Assembly (NCBI GenBank): GCA_002422205.1
Contig: DITS01000052.1
Location: 1 to 42,705 of the forward strand
Source of the DNA: Alphaproteobacteria bacterium UBA6178
GTDB lineage: Bacteria; Pseudomonadota; Alphaproteobacteria; Rickettsiales; UBA3002
Reading direction: 5' to 3'
DNA: 42,705 nucleotides
Shown here: positions 6,926-14,324 of the stretch, in pieces
Layout: the number at the start of each line of letters is the position of its first letter
Numbering within the stretch: position 1 is the stretch's first letter
Translations under genes and position numbers: made by a program
Notes under the pieces: generated by a model
The model's input: the letters and a program-made list of their open reading frames with translations, nothing else
Told to the model about the DNA's origin: nothing
The model's database searches: none

Positions 6926-8147
6926 ATCTGTAATTAGGGATACGCTCTTCACCACTCGCCAGCCGCATCAATATCAGCGCCGCTAGTTTGGCACGCTCGG
7001 CAAGCGAGTCCAGCAGCACGAATTCTGCGGCTGAATGGATGTTGCCCCCCCGAACACCAAGCGTATCCACATTTGCCAGCCCATGTGCCCATAAATTATT
7101 ACCGTCACAGCAGCCTCCGGTCGCTTTCCAAGCCACCTCAATCCCCAGCATCGCACCTGAGCGCTTCACCAATTCAAACACCTGCGCATTGGCTGCGCTC
7201 ATCGGTTTGGGCGCGCGCGTAAAATTGCCATGCAAATGCAGCTGATAATCGGGCCGTTCTTTCCACTGCGCGAGCAACTGCTCAAACTGCGCCATCAGCC
7301 ATGCGCGATCATCCGCTTCCGCCAGCCGCACATTCAACCGTACAATCGCCAAATCCGGCACCACATTCAGCGCCCCACCACCTTCGATATGCCCGATATT
7401 CAGCGTCAGCCCCTCGCGCTGCCCATTAATCGCATGCAAATTCGCCACCAGCTCCGCCGCAGCCACAATTGCATTGCGCCCCGCTTCAAACTCGCGCCCC
7501 GCATGCGCGGCACGCCCGCGCATCACAAAGGTAAAATTCCCGCTGCCCTTGCGCGCCCCCGCCAGCGTCCCATCTGCCAAGGCTGGCTCAAATACCAGCC
7601 CCAAATGGTTGCGCGCCGCCGCCTCGGCCAGCAGCGCATCCGAGCTTTGCGAGCCAATCTCCTCATCAGGATTAATCAGCACTTCCCAGCCAATCGCTTC
7701 CGCCCACGGGCTACGCTCCAGCGCTTCCAGCGCTTTCAGCATCACCACCAACCCGCCTTTCAGGTCAGCTACACCGGGCCCGTTTAAGGTATTCTCATCC
7801 ACATATTTCGGCGTCTGAAACGGATGATCCTTACCAAAAACCGTATCCATGTGCCCGCCAAGGAAAACCTGCAGCGGCGCATGGGGTCGCTTGCGGATAC
7901 GCACAGCTTGACCCACAGGCATATCCACAGGGTTACCCCCGGCATCGATTGCCCGTAATGGGGGCAAATCCAGCCGCTCCATCGGTGCATTCAGCCACAA
8001 AAAATTATCCTCCAGCGCCTTCGCCATCACAGCCAGCCCATCAAGGTTGTAGCTGCCGGAATTAATCCGCGACCAACTCTCCACCAAATGCCGCATATGC
8101 TCGGCCTGCGAGTCAATCCAATCGAGATGGGAAGTGTAGTTATTCAT
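6924..8147 (-). CDS. M20-family metallohydrolase, probable succinylglutamate desuccinylase substitute
   Basis: A 407-residue M20 (carboxypeptidase G2/ArgE-like) hydrolase. The metal ligands are visible: His and Asp in GHMDTVFG, then DLKGG, the catalytic Glu pair in NPDEEIGS, and a late His in GGNIHSAAEF. The dimerisation lid is inserted in the middle (GRAAHAGREFEAGRNA). Such enzymes remove acyl groups from amino acids. No astE is present although all other AST genes are, and from memory M20 hydrolases recur in alphaproteobacterial ast clusters. I therefore infer that it cleaves N-succinylglutamate to glutamate and succinate. A role as ArgE-like deacetylase or peptidase is not excluded. It lies downstream of astC on the same strand, separated from it by a DUF3800 gene. 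Confidence 0.85.
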   Translation of the reverse strand: MNNYTSHLDWIDSQAEHMRHLVESWSRINSGSYNLDGLAVMAKALEDNFLWLNAPMERLDLPPLRAIDAGGNPVDMPVGQAVRIRKRPHAPLQVFLGGHMDTVFGKDHPFQTPKYVDENTLNGPGVADLKGGLVVMLKALEALERSPWAEAIGWEVLINPDEEIGSQSSDALLAEAAARNHLGLVFEPALADGTLAGARKGSGNFTFVMRGRAAHAGREFEAGRNAIVAAAELVANLHAINGQREGLTLNIGHIEGGGALNVVPDLAIVRLNVRLAEADDRAWLMAQFEQLLAQWKERPDYQLHLHGNFTRAPKPMSAANAQVFELVKRSGAMLGIEVAWKATGGCCDGNNLWAHGLANVDTLGVRGGNIHSAAEFVLLDSLAERAKLAALILMRLASGEERIPNYR

Positions 8148-8277
8148 CGAATGATAGTAACGGATTTTCTACTCTCAAGCGAGCATTGCTACGCGCATTG
8201 ACGTTCCGAAAATCGCAATATAATGCGTCAAATTGATGTATTTTTCTTGCTATTTTCACTAAAAAAGTATTCTATAA

Positions 8278-8354
8278 GTGTACAAATGCCCTGTCGTTCG
8301 AATCGGCACCCTTTGGTGTACATGCCTGCTAGCCGGGCTAGACGACAGGGCGCC
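8278..8354. other. tRNA T-arm-like sequence inside an inverted repeat, beside the DUF3800 gene
   Basis: The inverted arms GCCCTGTCGT (8288-8297) and ACGACAGGGC (8342-8351) are perfect. Bases 8292-8308 fold as a canonical tRNA T arm, TGTCG-TTCGAAT-CGGCA (five pairs with one T-G). A 13-bp palindrome CTAGCC-G-GGCTAG lies at 8329-8341, and GTGTACA is repeated directly at 8278 and 8316. No acceptor, D or anticodon arm can be fitted, so it is not a whole tRNA. Such 3' tRNA pieces often mark integration sites; that reading is inference. Confidence 0.45.
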
Positions 8355-8963
8355 CTAAGCAAAATTCCAGATATTTTCTATTTTGTGCTCAATCATGTTG
8401 CGCCACCTATAGGCATTGGCACGACCATCACCTTGATAAGGTCGGGCATAAGCACTCACAATCATGTCAGCCAATTGAATAAGCACATCATTTTTAGAGT
8501 CACGATAGTCGATTTTTTTGATGCATCCCGCGCGCAATTCACGTGTCAAATACGCTTTGGCTGCTTGCTTAAATATCCTGCTCCCCGAACCATCAATCTT
8601 AATATGGGCACCCACAAGGCGCTCATTATCATATTTCATCATCATCTTGAGGCAATAATTAACAAAGCTTTCCCTGTTTTGTTTAAGATGGTGACTATGG
8701 ATAACACGCTTCTCAACTATAAACAGACGAATCTTAAATTTTGCTGGTGCAATAGCTTGGAAAAAATCATCCCGCTTTCTGTTATCACATTTATTGAAAT
8801 GAAACTCCCTTCGATAGCCAATCTCTCGCTTGAGATTATGAATCATGTGCGCTGCAGCCTCCGCATCCGCAAACTGATCAAAAATTATCATGCCGATTAT
8901 GAAATGACTGGATGAACCTGTCTTAAACCCTGGGTCACCACTTTCATCAATAACAACGAGCAT
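8355..8963 (-). CDS. DUF3800 domain protein (predicted RNase H-like fold)
   Basis: A 202-residue DUF3800 protein. It opens with the family's signature MLVVIDESGDPG, where the acidic residues would form part of a metal site, and continues with REFHFNK, YCLKMM and a C-terminal IQLADMIVSA segment that carries another conserved Asp. DUF3800 is thought to have an RNase H-like fold; its function is unknown, and members occur on mobile DNA and in defence neighbourhoods. The ATG at 8963 follows the astC stop by one base (TAGTATG) and has TAAGGGG upstream, so it is coupled to astC. It is clearly more AT-rich than both neighbours, which suggests acquisition. Confidence 0.85.
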   Translation of the reverse strand: MLVVIDESGDPGFKTGSSSHFIIGMIIFDQFADAEAAAHMIHNLKREIGYRREFHFNKCDNRKRDDFFQAIAPAKFKIRLFIVEKRVIHSHHLKQNRESFVNYCLKMMMKYDNERLVGAHIKIDGSGSRIFKQAAKAYLTRELRAGCIKKIDYRDSKNDVLIQLADMIVSAYARPYQGDGRANAYRWRNMIEHKIENIWNFA

Positions 8964-8964
8964 A

Positions 8965-10284
8965 CTACCCCTTACCCACAATCTTCCTAAACACCCGCGA
9001 CAACAGCCCATCATCACCGCTTTTCGGCTTTTCGCCGCCAATGAACGCTTCCAGCGCTTTACGGAAACGCGTCAGCCCCAGCTGCAATTCCTCTTCCGTA
9101 ATCGTCAGTGGCGGCAAAAATCGCATCACATTCGGCCCCGCCACCAGCACCAGCACACCCGCCTGCCGCGCCGCTTCTGATATATCGCCGGCCTTGCCAT
9201 GCCATTCAGGGGCAAGCTCAGCCCCCACCATCAGCCCGCGCCCACGAATTTGGGTAAAGCATCCCAACACCTCCTGCATGTGCGTCAATGCATTGGTAAG
9301 TAACTGCGCCCGCGCTTCCACTTGTGCCATCATCACCGGCGTATTAATTTTCGTCAGCGACGCCAGCGCCACCGCACACATCACCGGATTACCGCCAAAG
9401 GTTGATCCATGCGAGCCGAACTGCAGCACGTCTGCGGCTTTTGGCCCCACCAGCATCGCGCCAATCGGCAAGCCGCCACCCAATGCTTTGGCCAGCGTCA
9501 TCACATCCGGCTCAATGCCGTCCCATTCATGCGCGAATAATTTGCCCGTGCGTCCCACCCCGGTTTGCACCTCATCAATCATCAGCAACGCACCATATTC
9601 ATCGCAGATATCGCGCAAAAACTTCAAAAAGCCGGGCTTGGCAGGCATCACCCCGCCCTCGCCCTGAATCGGCTCGACCAGAATCGCGCATATTTTATCG
9701 CTCATCATGCGCCGCACTGCCTCTTCATCATTAAATTGCGGGCAATAAATAAAGCCAGCGGGCAGCGGCTCAAACCCTTCCTGATATTTGGGCTGCGCCG
9801 TCGCAGTCACCGTGGTCAGCGTGCGCCCATGAAATGAGCCGACAAAGGTCATAATCTGGCGATATTCCGGTGCGCGCCCCTGCCCGCTGGCATATTTACG
9901 CGCCAGCTTAATTGCCGCCTCATTCGCCTCAGCACCCGAATTACAAAAATACACCCGCTGTGCAAACGGCGTTGCCTCAACAATCGCCTCAGCCAAACGA
10001 ATCGGCGGCTCGGTGTAAAAAATATTGCTGGTATGCCATAATTTTTTAGCCTGATTCACCAGCGCTTCATACAAATCAGGGTCCTGATGCCCCAACCCGC
10101 ACACGGCAATCCCCGCACCCAGATCAATATAATCCTTGCCCTCCAAATCCCACACCGTGGCCCCGTCACCCCGATCCAGAATCATCTCTCGCGGCTTATA
10201 ATTAGGCACATAATAGCGCTTGCCCTTGGCAACCAGCTCTTGCGTCAGCGCTTTTAAATTATGTTTGGGGGAGGTCTCAGTCAT
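8965..10284 (-). CDS. astC: Succinylornithine/acetylornithine aminotransferase, class III PLP enzyme
   Basis: A 439-residue class III aminotransferase. Landmarks are CNSGAEANEAAIKLARKY, SFHGRT, the PLP-contacting IDEVQTGVGRTG and the Schiff-base Lys in TLAKALGGGLPIGA. AstC converts N2-succinylornithine to the semialdehyde that AstD uses; ArgD in arginine synthesis is a close paralogue and one protein can serve both. The ast genes around it favour AstC. I chose the ATG at 10284 (AGGAT about 10 bp upstream) over the upstream ATG at 10329, which has no ribosome binding site. The C-terminal tail after about residue 415 (GGEKPKSGDDGLLSRVFRK) is longer than in most homologues I recall. Confidence 0.88.
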   Translation of the reverse strand: MTETSPKHNLKALTQELVAKGKRYYVPNYKPREMILDRGDGATVWDLEGKDYIDLGAGIAVCGLGHQDPDLYEALVNQAKKLWHTSNIFYTEPPIRLAEAIVEATPFAQRVYFCNSGAEANEAAIKLARKYASGQGRAPEYRQIMTFVGSFHGRTLTTVTATAQPKYQEGFEPLPAGFIYCPQFNDEEAVRRMMSDKICAILVEPIQGEGGVMPAKPGFLKFLRDICDEYGALLMIDEVQTGVGRTGKLFAHEWDGIEPDVMTLAKALGGGLPIGAMLVGPKAADVLQFGSHGSTFGGNPVMCAVALASLTKINTPVMMAQVEARAQLLTNALTHMQEVLGCFTQIRGRGLMVGAELAPEWHGKAGDISEAARQAGVLVLVAGPNVMRFLPPLTITEEELQLGLTRFRKALEAFIGGEKPKSGDDGLLSRVFRKIVGKG

Positions 10285-10360
10285 GGCACAATCCTGCGAA
10301 TAAAATTGAATAGGCTTCTTTTCACCCATTATAAATCAAAACACAAATAAAAGGTATTCC

Positions 10361-10402
10361 TTCTAATCCCTAGCCTCTAGCCCCTAGCCTCTAGTCCCCA
10401 CT
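10361..10402. repeat. Heptamer tandem array, six units
   Basis: Six exact-period 7-bp units: TTCTAAT, CCCTAGC, CTCTAGC, CCCTAGC, CTCTAGT, CCCCACT. It shares the CTCTAGC and CTCTAGT units with the array at 5105-5167. It lies between the divergent astC and the secreted-protein gene at 10503. Confidence 0.85.
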
Positions 10403-10417
10403 TTTTTGTGCACCGCA

Positions 10418-10433
10418 TTAACGTTATGTTAAC
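10418..10433 (+). promoter_or_regulatory. Candidate CtrA box upstream of the secreted-protein gene
   Basis: TTAACGTTATGTTAAC fits the full TTAA-N7-TTAAC consensus, including the terminal C. It is 70 bp before the ATG at 10503. A second GTTAAC lies at 10449-10454 without proper spacing. Confidence 0.6.
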
Positions 10434-10502
10434 CAAATTAGTTTAAAAGTTAACAGACAGGTTTCAACCAATACGGAGTAATCCAAGCAGGAGGAACAGG
10501 CC

Positions 10503-10877
10503 ATGCAAAGCATAGCAAAAAAAGTCAGAACGGATATCATCCACGTCACCGCTATGTTAGCGCTAGCAGCATTTGCCTGTTTAATCCATGCCGCCTCCGC
10601 TCATGCCATTTTCATTCCCGATTCGGCTCAGCATGTCAAAGACGCGCTCAAGGAAGCGATGACCGAAATCGATCAAAGCACCAACGCAAAAGCGCTGGAA
10701 TCTCAGCAGTCCATGGCCCGCCCATCAGAAGAAATGCTTACCACGCAGCCCGATGCAGTGAAGCCCGTAAGCCGCACCCAAACCACACCAGCCACCACCG
10801 CCGCGCCCACAAGCGATCAGGCCATCCGTGTGTTGCTGGGCGAAGCCATCATGCAGGCCGCACTCGGCCAGCGTTAA
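10503..10877 (+). CDS. Small secreted protein of unknown function
   Basis: A 124-residue protein with a clear signal peptide (basic start, hydrophobic core at about 15-30, cleavage likely after ASAHA at residues 31-35). The mature part is helical and then Thr/Pro/Ala-rich (TQTTPATTAAPTS), ending in a short helix. I recognise no family. It has a good GGAGG ribosome binding site, a CtrA-like box upstream and its own terminator, so it is a stand-alone transcription unit. It is probably periplasmic. Confidence 0.75.
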   Translation: MQSIAKKVRTDIIHVTAMLALAAFACLIHAASAHAIFIPDSAQHVKDALKEAMTEIDQSTNAKALESQQSMARPSEEMLTTQPDAVKPVSRTQTTPATTAAPTSDQAIRVLLGEAIMQAALGQR

Positions 10878-10926
10878 ACGATTTCACACTTCTCACTTTC
10901 ACTTCACACACGTTTTAAGCCTTGCC

Positions 10927-10954
10927 GCCGGCCCTCTCAAGGGGCCGGCTTTTT
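10927..10954 (+). terminator. Rho-independent terminator
   Basis: GCCGGCCC (10927-10934) pairs with GGGCCGGC (10942-10949) around a 7-nt loop and is followed by five T. It ends the 10503-10877 gene and sits in front of the convergent gene ending at 10963. Confidence 0.9.
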
Positions 10955-10962
10955 CTGGCGCG

Positions 10963-11298
10963 CTACGTTTTCTTGCGCTCCGCTAGCACGGCATTACGCA
11001 AATCCTGCTCAAAATCATGGCTCACCCTATGCTCGCGCTCCATGCGCTGCTGCACATCCGCGGGCACATCCGCATCCGTGCCCCACGCTAAAATCTCGCC
11101 GAAATCTTCTAAATCAAATGCCTCGCCCGCTGCCTGCGCTGCCTTAAACGCTTTGGCTTTGGTTGGCGCCAGTTGCACATACGCCCAGTACGGACTGCCA
11201 TCACCGCGCTGGCCTTGGCACAATACCACCAGATGAAAAGGCTGCTGCGGCGTTAGCGAAGAATAAATCGGATCACTCATGCAGCAAATGTGCCGCAT
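10963..11298 (-). CDS. Hypothetical soluble protein
   Basis: A 111-residue protein with no signal peptide or membrane segment. It has a strand-rich first half (FHLVVLCQGQRGDGSPYWAY) and a helical, charged C-terminus (VQQRMEREHRVSHDFEQDL). I do not recognise it. The start is uncertain: the ATG at 11298 has a weak GGGG upstream, and Met7 at 11280 is the other choice. It lies 41 bp downstream of the gene at 11340-11633 on the same strand and may be co-transcribed with it. Confidence 0.6.
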   Translation of the reverse strand: MRHICCMSDPIYSSLTPQQPFHLVVLCQGQRGDGSPYWAYVQLAPTKAKAFKAAQAAGEAFDLEDFGEILAWGTDADVPADVQQRMEREHRVSHDFEQDLRNAVLAERKKT

Positions 11299-11339
11299 CC
11301 AACCCCATGAAACAAGATGAAAGTAAAACCAGAGCCTAT

Positions 11340-11633
11340 TTAACGGCTCATCTGCGTGCCTTGCAGCCGCGCCAGCTCTGCCGCCTGCGCCGCTTTGGTG
11401 TCATTCACCATGGCTTTCGATTCGCACCAGTCCGCCAGCTCATAACCCGCCAGACCCATACCGAATAACAACAACTCGCGCCCCAGCTCCGCCGCCCCTA
11501 TCGAGCCCATACCCGACACCATAATAGCCAGCGCCGATTCGGCTAAAAAAATACTCACCACGCCCATGCCGATCAGCGAAGCAGCTTTCACCACCTTCGC
11601 CGTGGTCACAGTTACATTGCCTAAAATACTCAT
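11340..11633 (-). CDS. Small hydrophobic protein of unknown function
   Basis: A 97-residue protein with two hydrophobic, Gly/Ala-rich segments, at about 17-40 and 48-66 (around IGMGVVSIFLAESALAIMV and LLLFGMGLAGYELADW), and a polar helical tail. GAAGGCAGG lies just upstream of the ATG, so it is probably translated. No family is recognised. It is divergent from the MBL-fold gene at 11753. Confidence 0.6.
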   Translation of the reverse strand: MSILGNVTVTTAKVVKAASLIGMGVVSIFLAESALAIMVSGMGSIGAAELGRELLLFGMGLAGYELADWCESKAMVNDTKAAQAAELARLQGTQMSR

Positions 11634-11752
11634 ACTGCCTGCCTTCGGTAGTGCTTTTTCAAAAAAGCCGCTGACTTCATGATTTATTAATCAATTGCCA
11701 CTAGCATAACAGCACAATATGACAACAATATGACAAAAGCGGGACAAAACGA

Positions 11753-12586
11753 ATGAGCGGCGATTTCAGCGTCACCTTCTGGGGCGTGCGGGGCACCATC
11801 CCCACCACGCAAACCCGCAATGCGCGCTATGGCGGTAACACCTCCTGCGTCGAAATGCGCTGCGGCGATCAACGCTTAATCTTCGACGCAGGCACCGGCC
11901 TCTACCCGCTGGGCGAAGACGAATCCCTCACCGATATGGATATGTTCCTCAGCCACACCCATATCGATCATATTCTGGGCTTTCCATTTTTCAGCCCCGC
12001 TTACCGCGAAGGAACGGCCATCCGCCTATGGGCAGGCCATTTAAAACCCGAAGGGCTAAACTTGCGCGACGTCTTATCGCGCATCATGTCACCGCCCATC
12101 TTCCCTCTCACACTCGACTTTTTAAAAGCCGATTTGTCTTTTCATGATTTCAGCGCAGGCGAAACCGTACAGGCCCCGCATCTGGCAGCGGCTGGCATCA
12201 CCATCACCACCCTGCCCCTGCACCACCCCGATTGCGCCACCGGCTACCGCGTGCAATTCGGCACCAAATCCGCCTGCTACATCACCGATATTGAACATAC
12301 CCGCAACGGCCTCAATGAGGCGCTCATCGGCTTCGTGCAAGATGCCGACCTGCTCATCTATGACAGCACCTTTGATGACAAAGATTTTGACCGCTTCATC
12401 GGCTGGGGCCACTCCACCTGGCAGCAGGCCATGCGCATTGCCAACGCCGCCAATGTCAAATCCCTCGCCCTCTTCCACCACGACCCCGCCCGCACCGACA
12501 ACGAGCTCGATGCGCGCCTGCAAGCACTCCGCACGCACCGCCCGCATGATCATGTCGCCCACGAAGGTCTGATCCTCACCCTTTAA
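11753..12586 (+). CDS. MBL-fold metallo-hydrolase
   Basis: A 277-residue metallo-beta-lactamase-fold protein. It starts with the FWGVRGTIPTT and YGGNTSCVE motifs of the RNase Z/PhnP-like branch and carries the metal motif SHTHIDHILG (HxHxDH). Further His and Asp are in LHHPD, ITDIEH, YDSTFDD, WGHSTW and FHHDPARTD. This branch includes phosphodiesterases and nucleases; the substrate here is unknown. From memory, MBL proteins of this type occur near stand-alone cNMP-binding domains, as here (13317-13769), so a cyclic-nucleotide link is possible but is inference. Confidence 0.85.
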   Translation: MSGDFSVTFWGVRGTIPTTQTRNARYGGNTSCVEMRCGDQRLIFDAGTGLYPLGEDESLTDMDMFLSHTHIDHILGFPFFSPAYREGTAIRLWAGHLKPEGLNLRDVLSRIMSPPIFPLTLDFLKADLSFHDFSAGETVQAPHLAAAGITITTLPLHHPDCATGYRVQFGTKSACYITDIEHTRNGLNEALIGFVQDADLLIYDSTFDDKDFDRFIGWGHSTWQQAMRIANAANVKSLALFHHDPARTDNELDARLQALRTHRPHDHVAHEGLILTL

Positions 12587-12631
12587 ACCGCTAGGATATG
12601 GATTCCAATCCTGTCCACCCCGTCTTCACTT

Positions 12632-12720
12632 CCCCCTCTCCCTCAGTGAGAGGGTCGGGGCGAGGGCCCTTACTCATATTTTTTACTCCGTCATACTGGC
12701 GCTGTACGCCAGTATCTCTC
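12632..12720. repeat. Composite intergenic repeat, left copy
   Basis: A copy of a composite repeat of about 90 bp. It begins with the imperfect hairpin CCCTCTC/GAGAGGG (12634-12640, 12648-12654) and GTCGGGGCGAGGGCCC. It then has a TTACTCAT spacer and the hairpin ATACTGGCG/CGCCAGTAT (12693-12701, 12707-12715). Its direct partner at 13166-13255 lies on the other side of the gene at 12808-13155. Confidence 0.85.
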
Positions 12721-12807
12721 CGCCGCAAACCTTAACCAATTCTTCACACACAAATCCCCACCCCCTCATTATAGTCTCCGCCACATAGCCGCTTAAAGGA
12801 CATCATC

Positions 12808-13155
12808 ATGAGCACCGAAAAAACCAAACGCGTCCCTCCTTGTGTAAATTTTTCAACCGAGCAACATCAGATATTCGAAACGCATCTCGCCAATTTTATG
12901 AATCCCTCCAATGACAATACCATTCGTCATGATGCCTTAGAAGCAATGCTGAAAATGGCAGCAGGGGGCTATCATCGCCGTGGACACCATTTACTTTATA
13001 ATGAAGTAGACACCGCCATGAGAGAACTACGTACTCTGGTTGAAAATAAAATTAATGAGCTAGGCAATAAACTATGCCCAAAACCATTAGTGGAAGCCCC
13101 CGGCGAAACCATTGGCAGAGCCGTTAATCCGCCTGCTATTTCAGTAGCCCCTTAA
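12808..13155 (+). CDS. Hypothetical protein between two direct repeats
   Basis: A 115-residue protein of unknown family, mostly helical and charged (NTIRHDALEAMLKMAAGGYH, then YNEVDTAMRELRTLVENKIN), with no signal peptide. It is more AT-rich than the neighbouring genes. The upstream AAAGGACATCATC gives a ribosome binding site. It is bracketed by nearly identical composite repeats about 530 bp apart, so recombination between them could remove it cleanly. Confidence 0.6.
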   Translation: MSTEKTKRVPPCVNFSTEQHQIFETHLANFMNPSNDNTIRHDALEAMLKMAAGGYHRRGHHLLYNEVDTAMRELRTLVENKINELGNKLCPKPLVEAPGETIGRAVNPPAISVAP

Positions 13156-13165
13156 ATATCCGGCT

Positions 13166-13255
13166 CCTCCCTCTCCCTGTGGGAGAGGGTCGGAGTGAGG
13201 GCCCTTACTCATACTTTTTACTCCGTCATACTGGCACCCGACGCCAGTATCTCTC
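13166..13255. repeat. Composite intergenic repeat, right copy
   Basis: Direct partner of 12632-12720. It has a perfect CCCTCTCCC-TGT-GGGAGAGGG hairpin (13169-13189), TCGGAGTGAGGGCCC, the same TTACTCAT spacer and a weaker second hairpin whose right arm CGCCAGTAT is intact. A diverged first half recurs inside lipB (42251-42283), and the second half recurs at 17806-17828. Confidence 0.85.
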
Positions 13256-13316
13256 CACCACCCGCGCACACCACAACCAAATGCTGAGCGCAAGTCCCAG
13301 CATGACAGCATGCATC

Positions 13317-13769
13317 CTAAAACAGCAGCTTCCGCGCCCCATCTTCAGGTATCTGTGCCAGCTTGCTTTCCGCCTTGTCAACCTGTTGCAACAGCTCCTT
13401 CCGGTCCACCAGCCATAATTCGCGCTGCATCAGAAAATCGCGAATCGTCAGCACAAACACACGAAACACCCCGCGCATCACCGGATCAAGCTGCTCCACC
13501 TTATGCTGGAAATTCGCCATATTCACCGTAAACAGGCCGCAATCCGTCTTGGCCATTGCCGTGGCATTTCGCATCGCCGAATTGATCAACGCCATCTCGC
13601 CAAACACATCACCCGCTTCCAGCGTCGCCAATGTACGGCTGCCATCCACCTCGCGGCGGCTGATCTCCACACTACCATAGCAAATATAACACAACCCTTC
13701 ATCGGGCGAATCGCCCTCTTTAAACACCGTTTCACCGGCTTTCAACATGCGTGTTGGCATCACCTCCAT
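13317..13769 (-). CDS. Stand-alone cyclic-nucleotide-binding domain protein
   Basis: A 150-residue protein. Residues about 5-115 are a Crp-type cNMP-binding barrel with the phosphate-binding cassette GDVFGEMALINSAMRNATAMA, which retains the Glu and Arg that contact the nucleotide. A helical tail of about 50 residues follows instead of a helix-turn-helix, so it should not bind DNA. GAGGAGAG precedes the ATG. It is divergent from the TPR/FecR operon across a CtrA-like box and could sense the product of the CHASE2 cyclase at 18028-20259. Confidence 0.85.
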   Translation of the reverse strand: MEVMPTRMLKAGETVFKEGDSPDEGLCYICYGSVEISRREVDGSRTLATLEAGDVFGEMALINSAMRNATAMAKTDCGLFTVNMANFQHKVEQLDPVMRGVFRVFVLTIRDFLMQRELWLVDRKELLQQVDKAESKLAQIPEDGARKLLF

Positions 13770-13816
13770 GGCACTCTCCTCAACTAGCGGGGATTCGGTT
13801 AAAATCCCGTCTAATG

Positions 13817-13831
13817 TTAACGTTTCTTTAA
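13817..13831. promoter_or_regulatory. Candidate CtrA box in a divergent promoter region
   Basis: TTAA-CGTTTCT-TTAA with an exact 7-bp spacer. It lies in the 140-bp region between the cNMP-binding protein gene (minus) and the TPR/FecR operon (plus), 79 bp before the TPR gene start. Confidence 0.5.
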
Positions 13832-13909
13832 ACCACAGCTACTATGATAGCAGCATGGCAATAGTGCTAGATAGCCAGAGTTACCATTGCAGCACAAGGG
13901 GAAACAAAC

Positions 13910-14314
13910 ATGATAAAGCGGAATCCACTACTCACCATCACCTGGGTTTTAGGCGCGCTCACACTGGCGTTGGTGCATGCAAGCAGCGCCAGTGCATTCA
14001 CCTATAGCGAGAAAAAATCCAGCTTCGACGCAATGTATGTCGAAATGCTCAACAATCCCGCCGATCTCGACCTCACCATCAAATACGCCGAATTAGCTGT
14101 CGAGCTGGGCGATTACGAAGCCGCCATTTCACCGCTGGAACGCGTACTGTTATCACATCCCGACGATGCCAAACTTCAACTCGAGCTGGGCGTGCTTTAT
14201 TATCTGCTCGGCGCGTTCGATATGTCAAAAATCTATCTGCAGGATGCGCAAGCCGATGCGGCAGGCAATGCAGAAATCGCGGCACAAGCCGCCGATTATT
14301 TAAGCCGGATGTAG
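13910..14314 (+). CDS. Secreted TPR protein
   Basis: A 134-residue exported protein with a signal peptide (MIKRNPLL start, hydrophobic core, cleavage after ASSASA near residue 29). Two to three tetratricopeptide-like helical pairs follow, at about 45-130 (TIKYAELAVELGDYEAAISP, then LQLELGVLYYLLGAFDMSKIY). AAGGGGAAAC is a good ribosome binding site. It is 10 bp upstream of the FecR-domain gene, so the two form an operon. TPR proteins in this position may chaperone a secreted partner; that role is inference. Confidence 0.8.
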   Translation: MIKRNPLLTITWVLGALTLALVHASSASAFTYSEKKSSFDAMYVEMLNNPADLDLTIKYAELAVELGDYEAAISPLERVLLSHPDDAKLQLELGVLYYLLGAFDMSKIYLQDAQADAAGNAEIAAQAADYLSRM

Positions 14315-14324
14315 GGAGTCCATC

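Noticed and set aside
8243..8315. A complete tRNA gene at the T-arm-like sequence
   Set aside because: No acceptor strand complementary to CCCTTTG, and no D or anticodon arm, can be fitted upstream; only the T arm is tRNA-like.
8223..8915. Long plus-strand ORF opposite the DUF3800 gene
   Set aside because: It is the antisense shadow of the DUF3800 gene, whose VIDESGDPG motif, coupling to astC and ribosome binding site mark the minus strand as coding.
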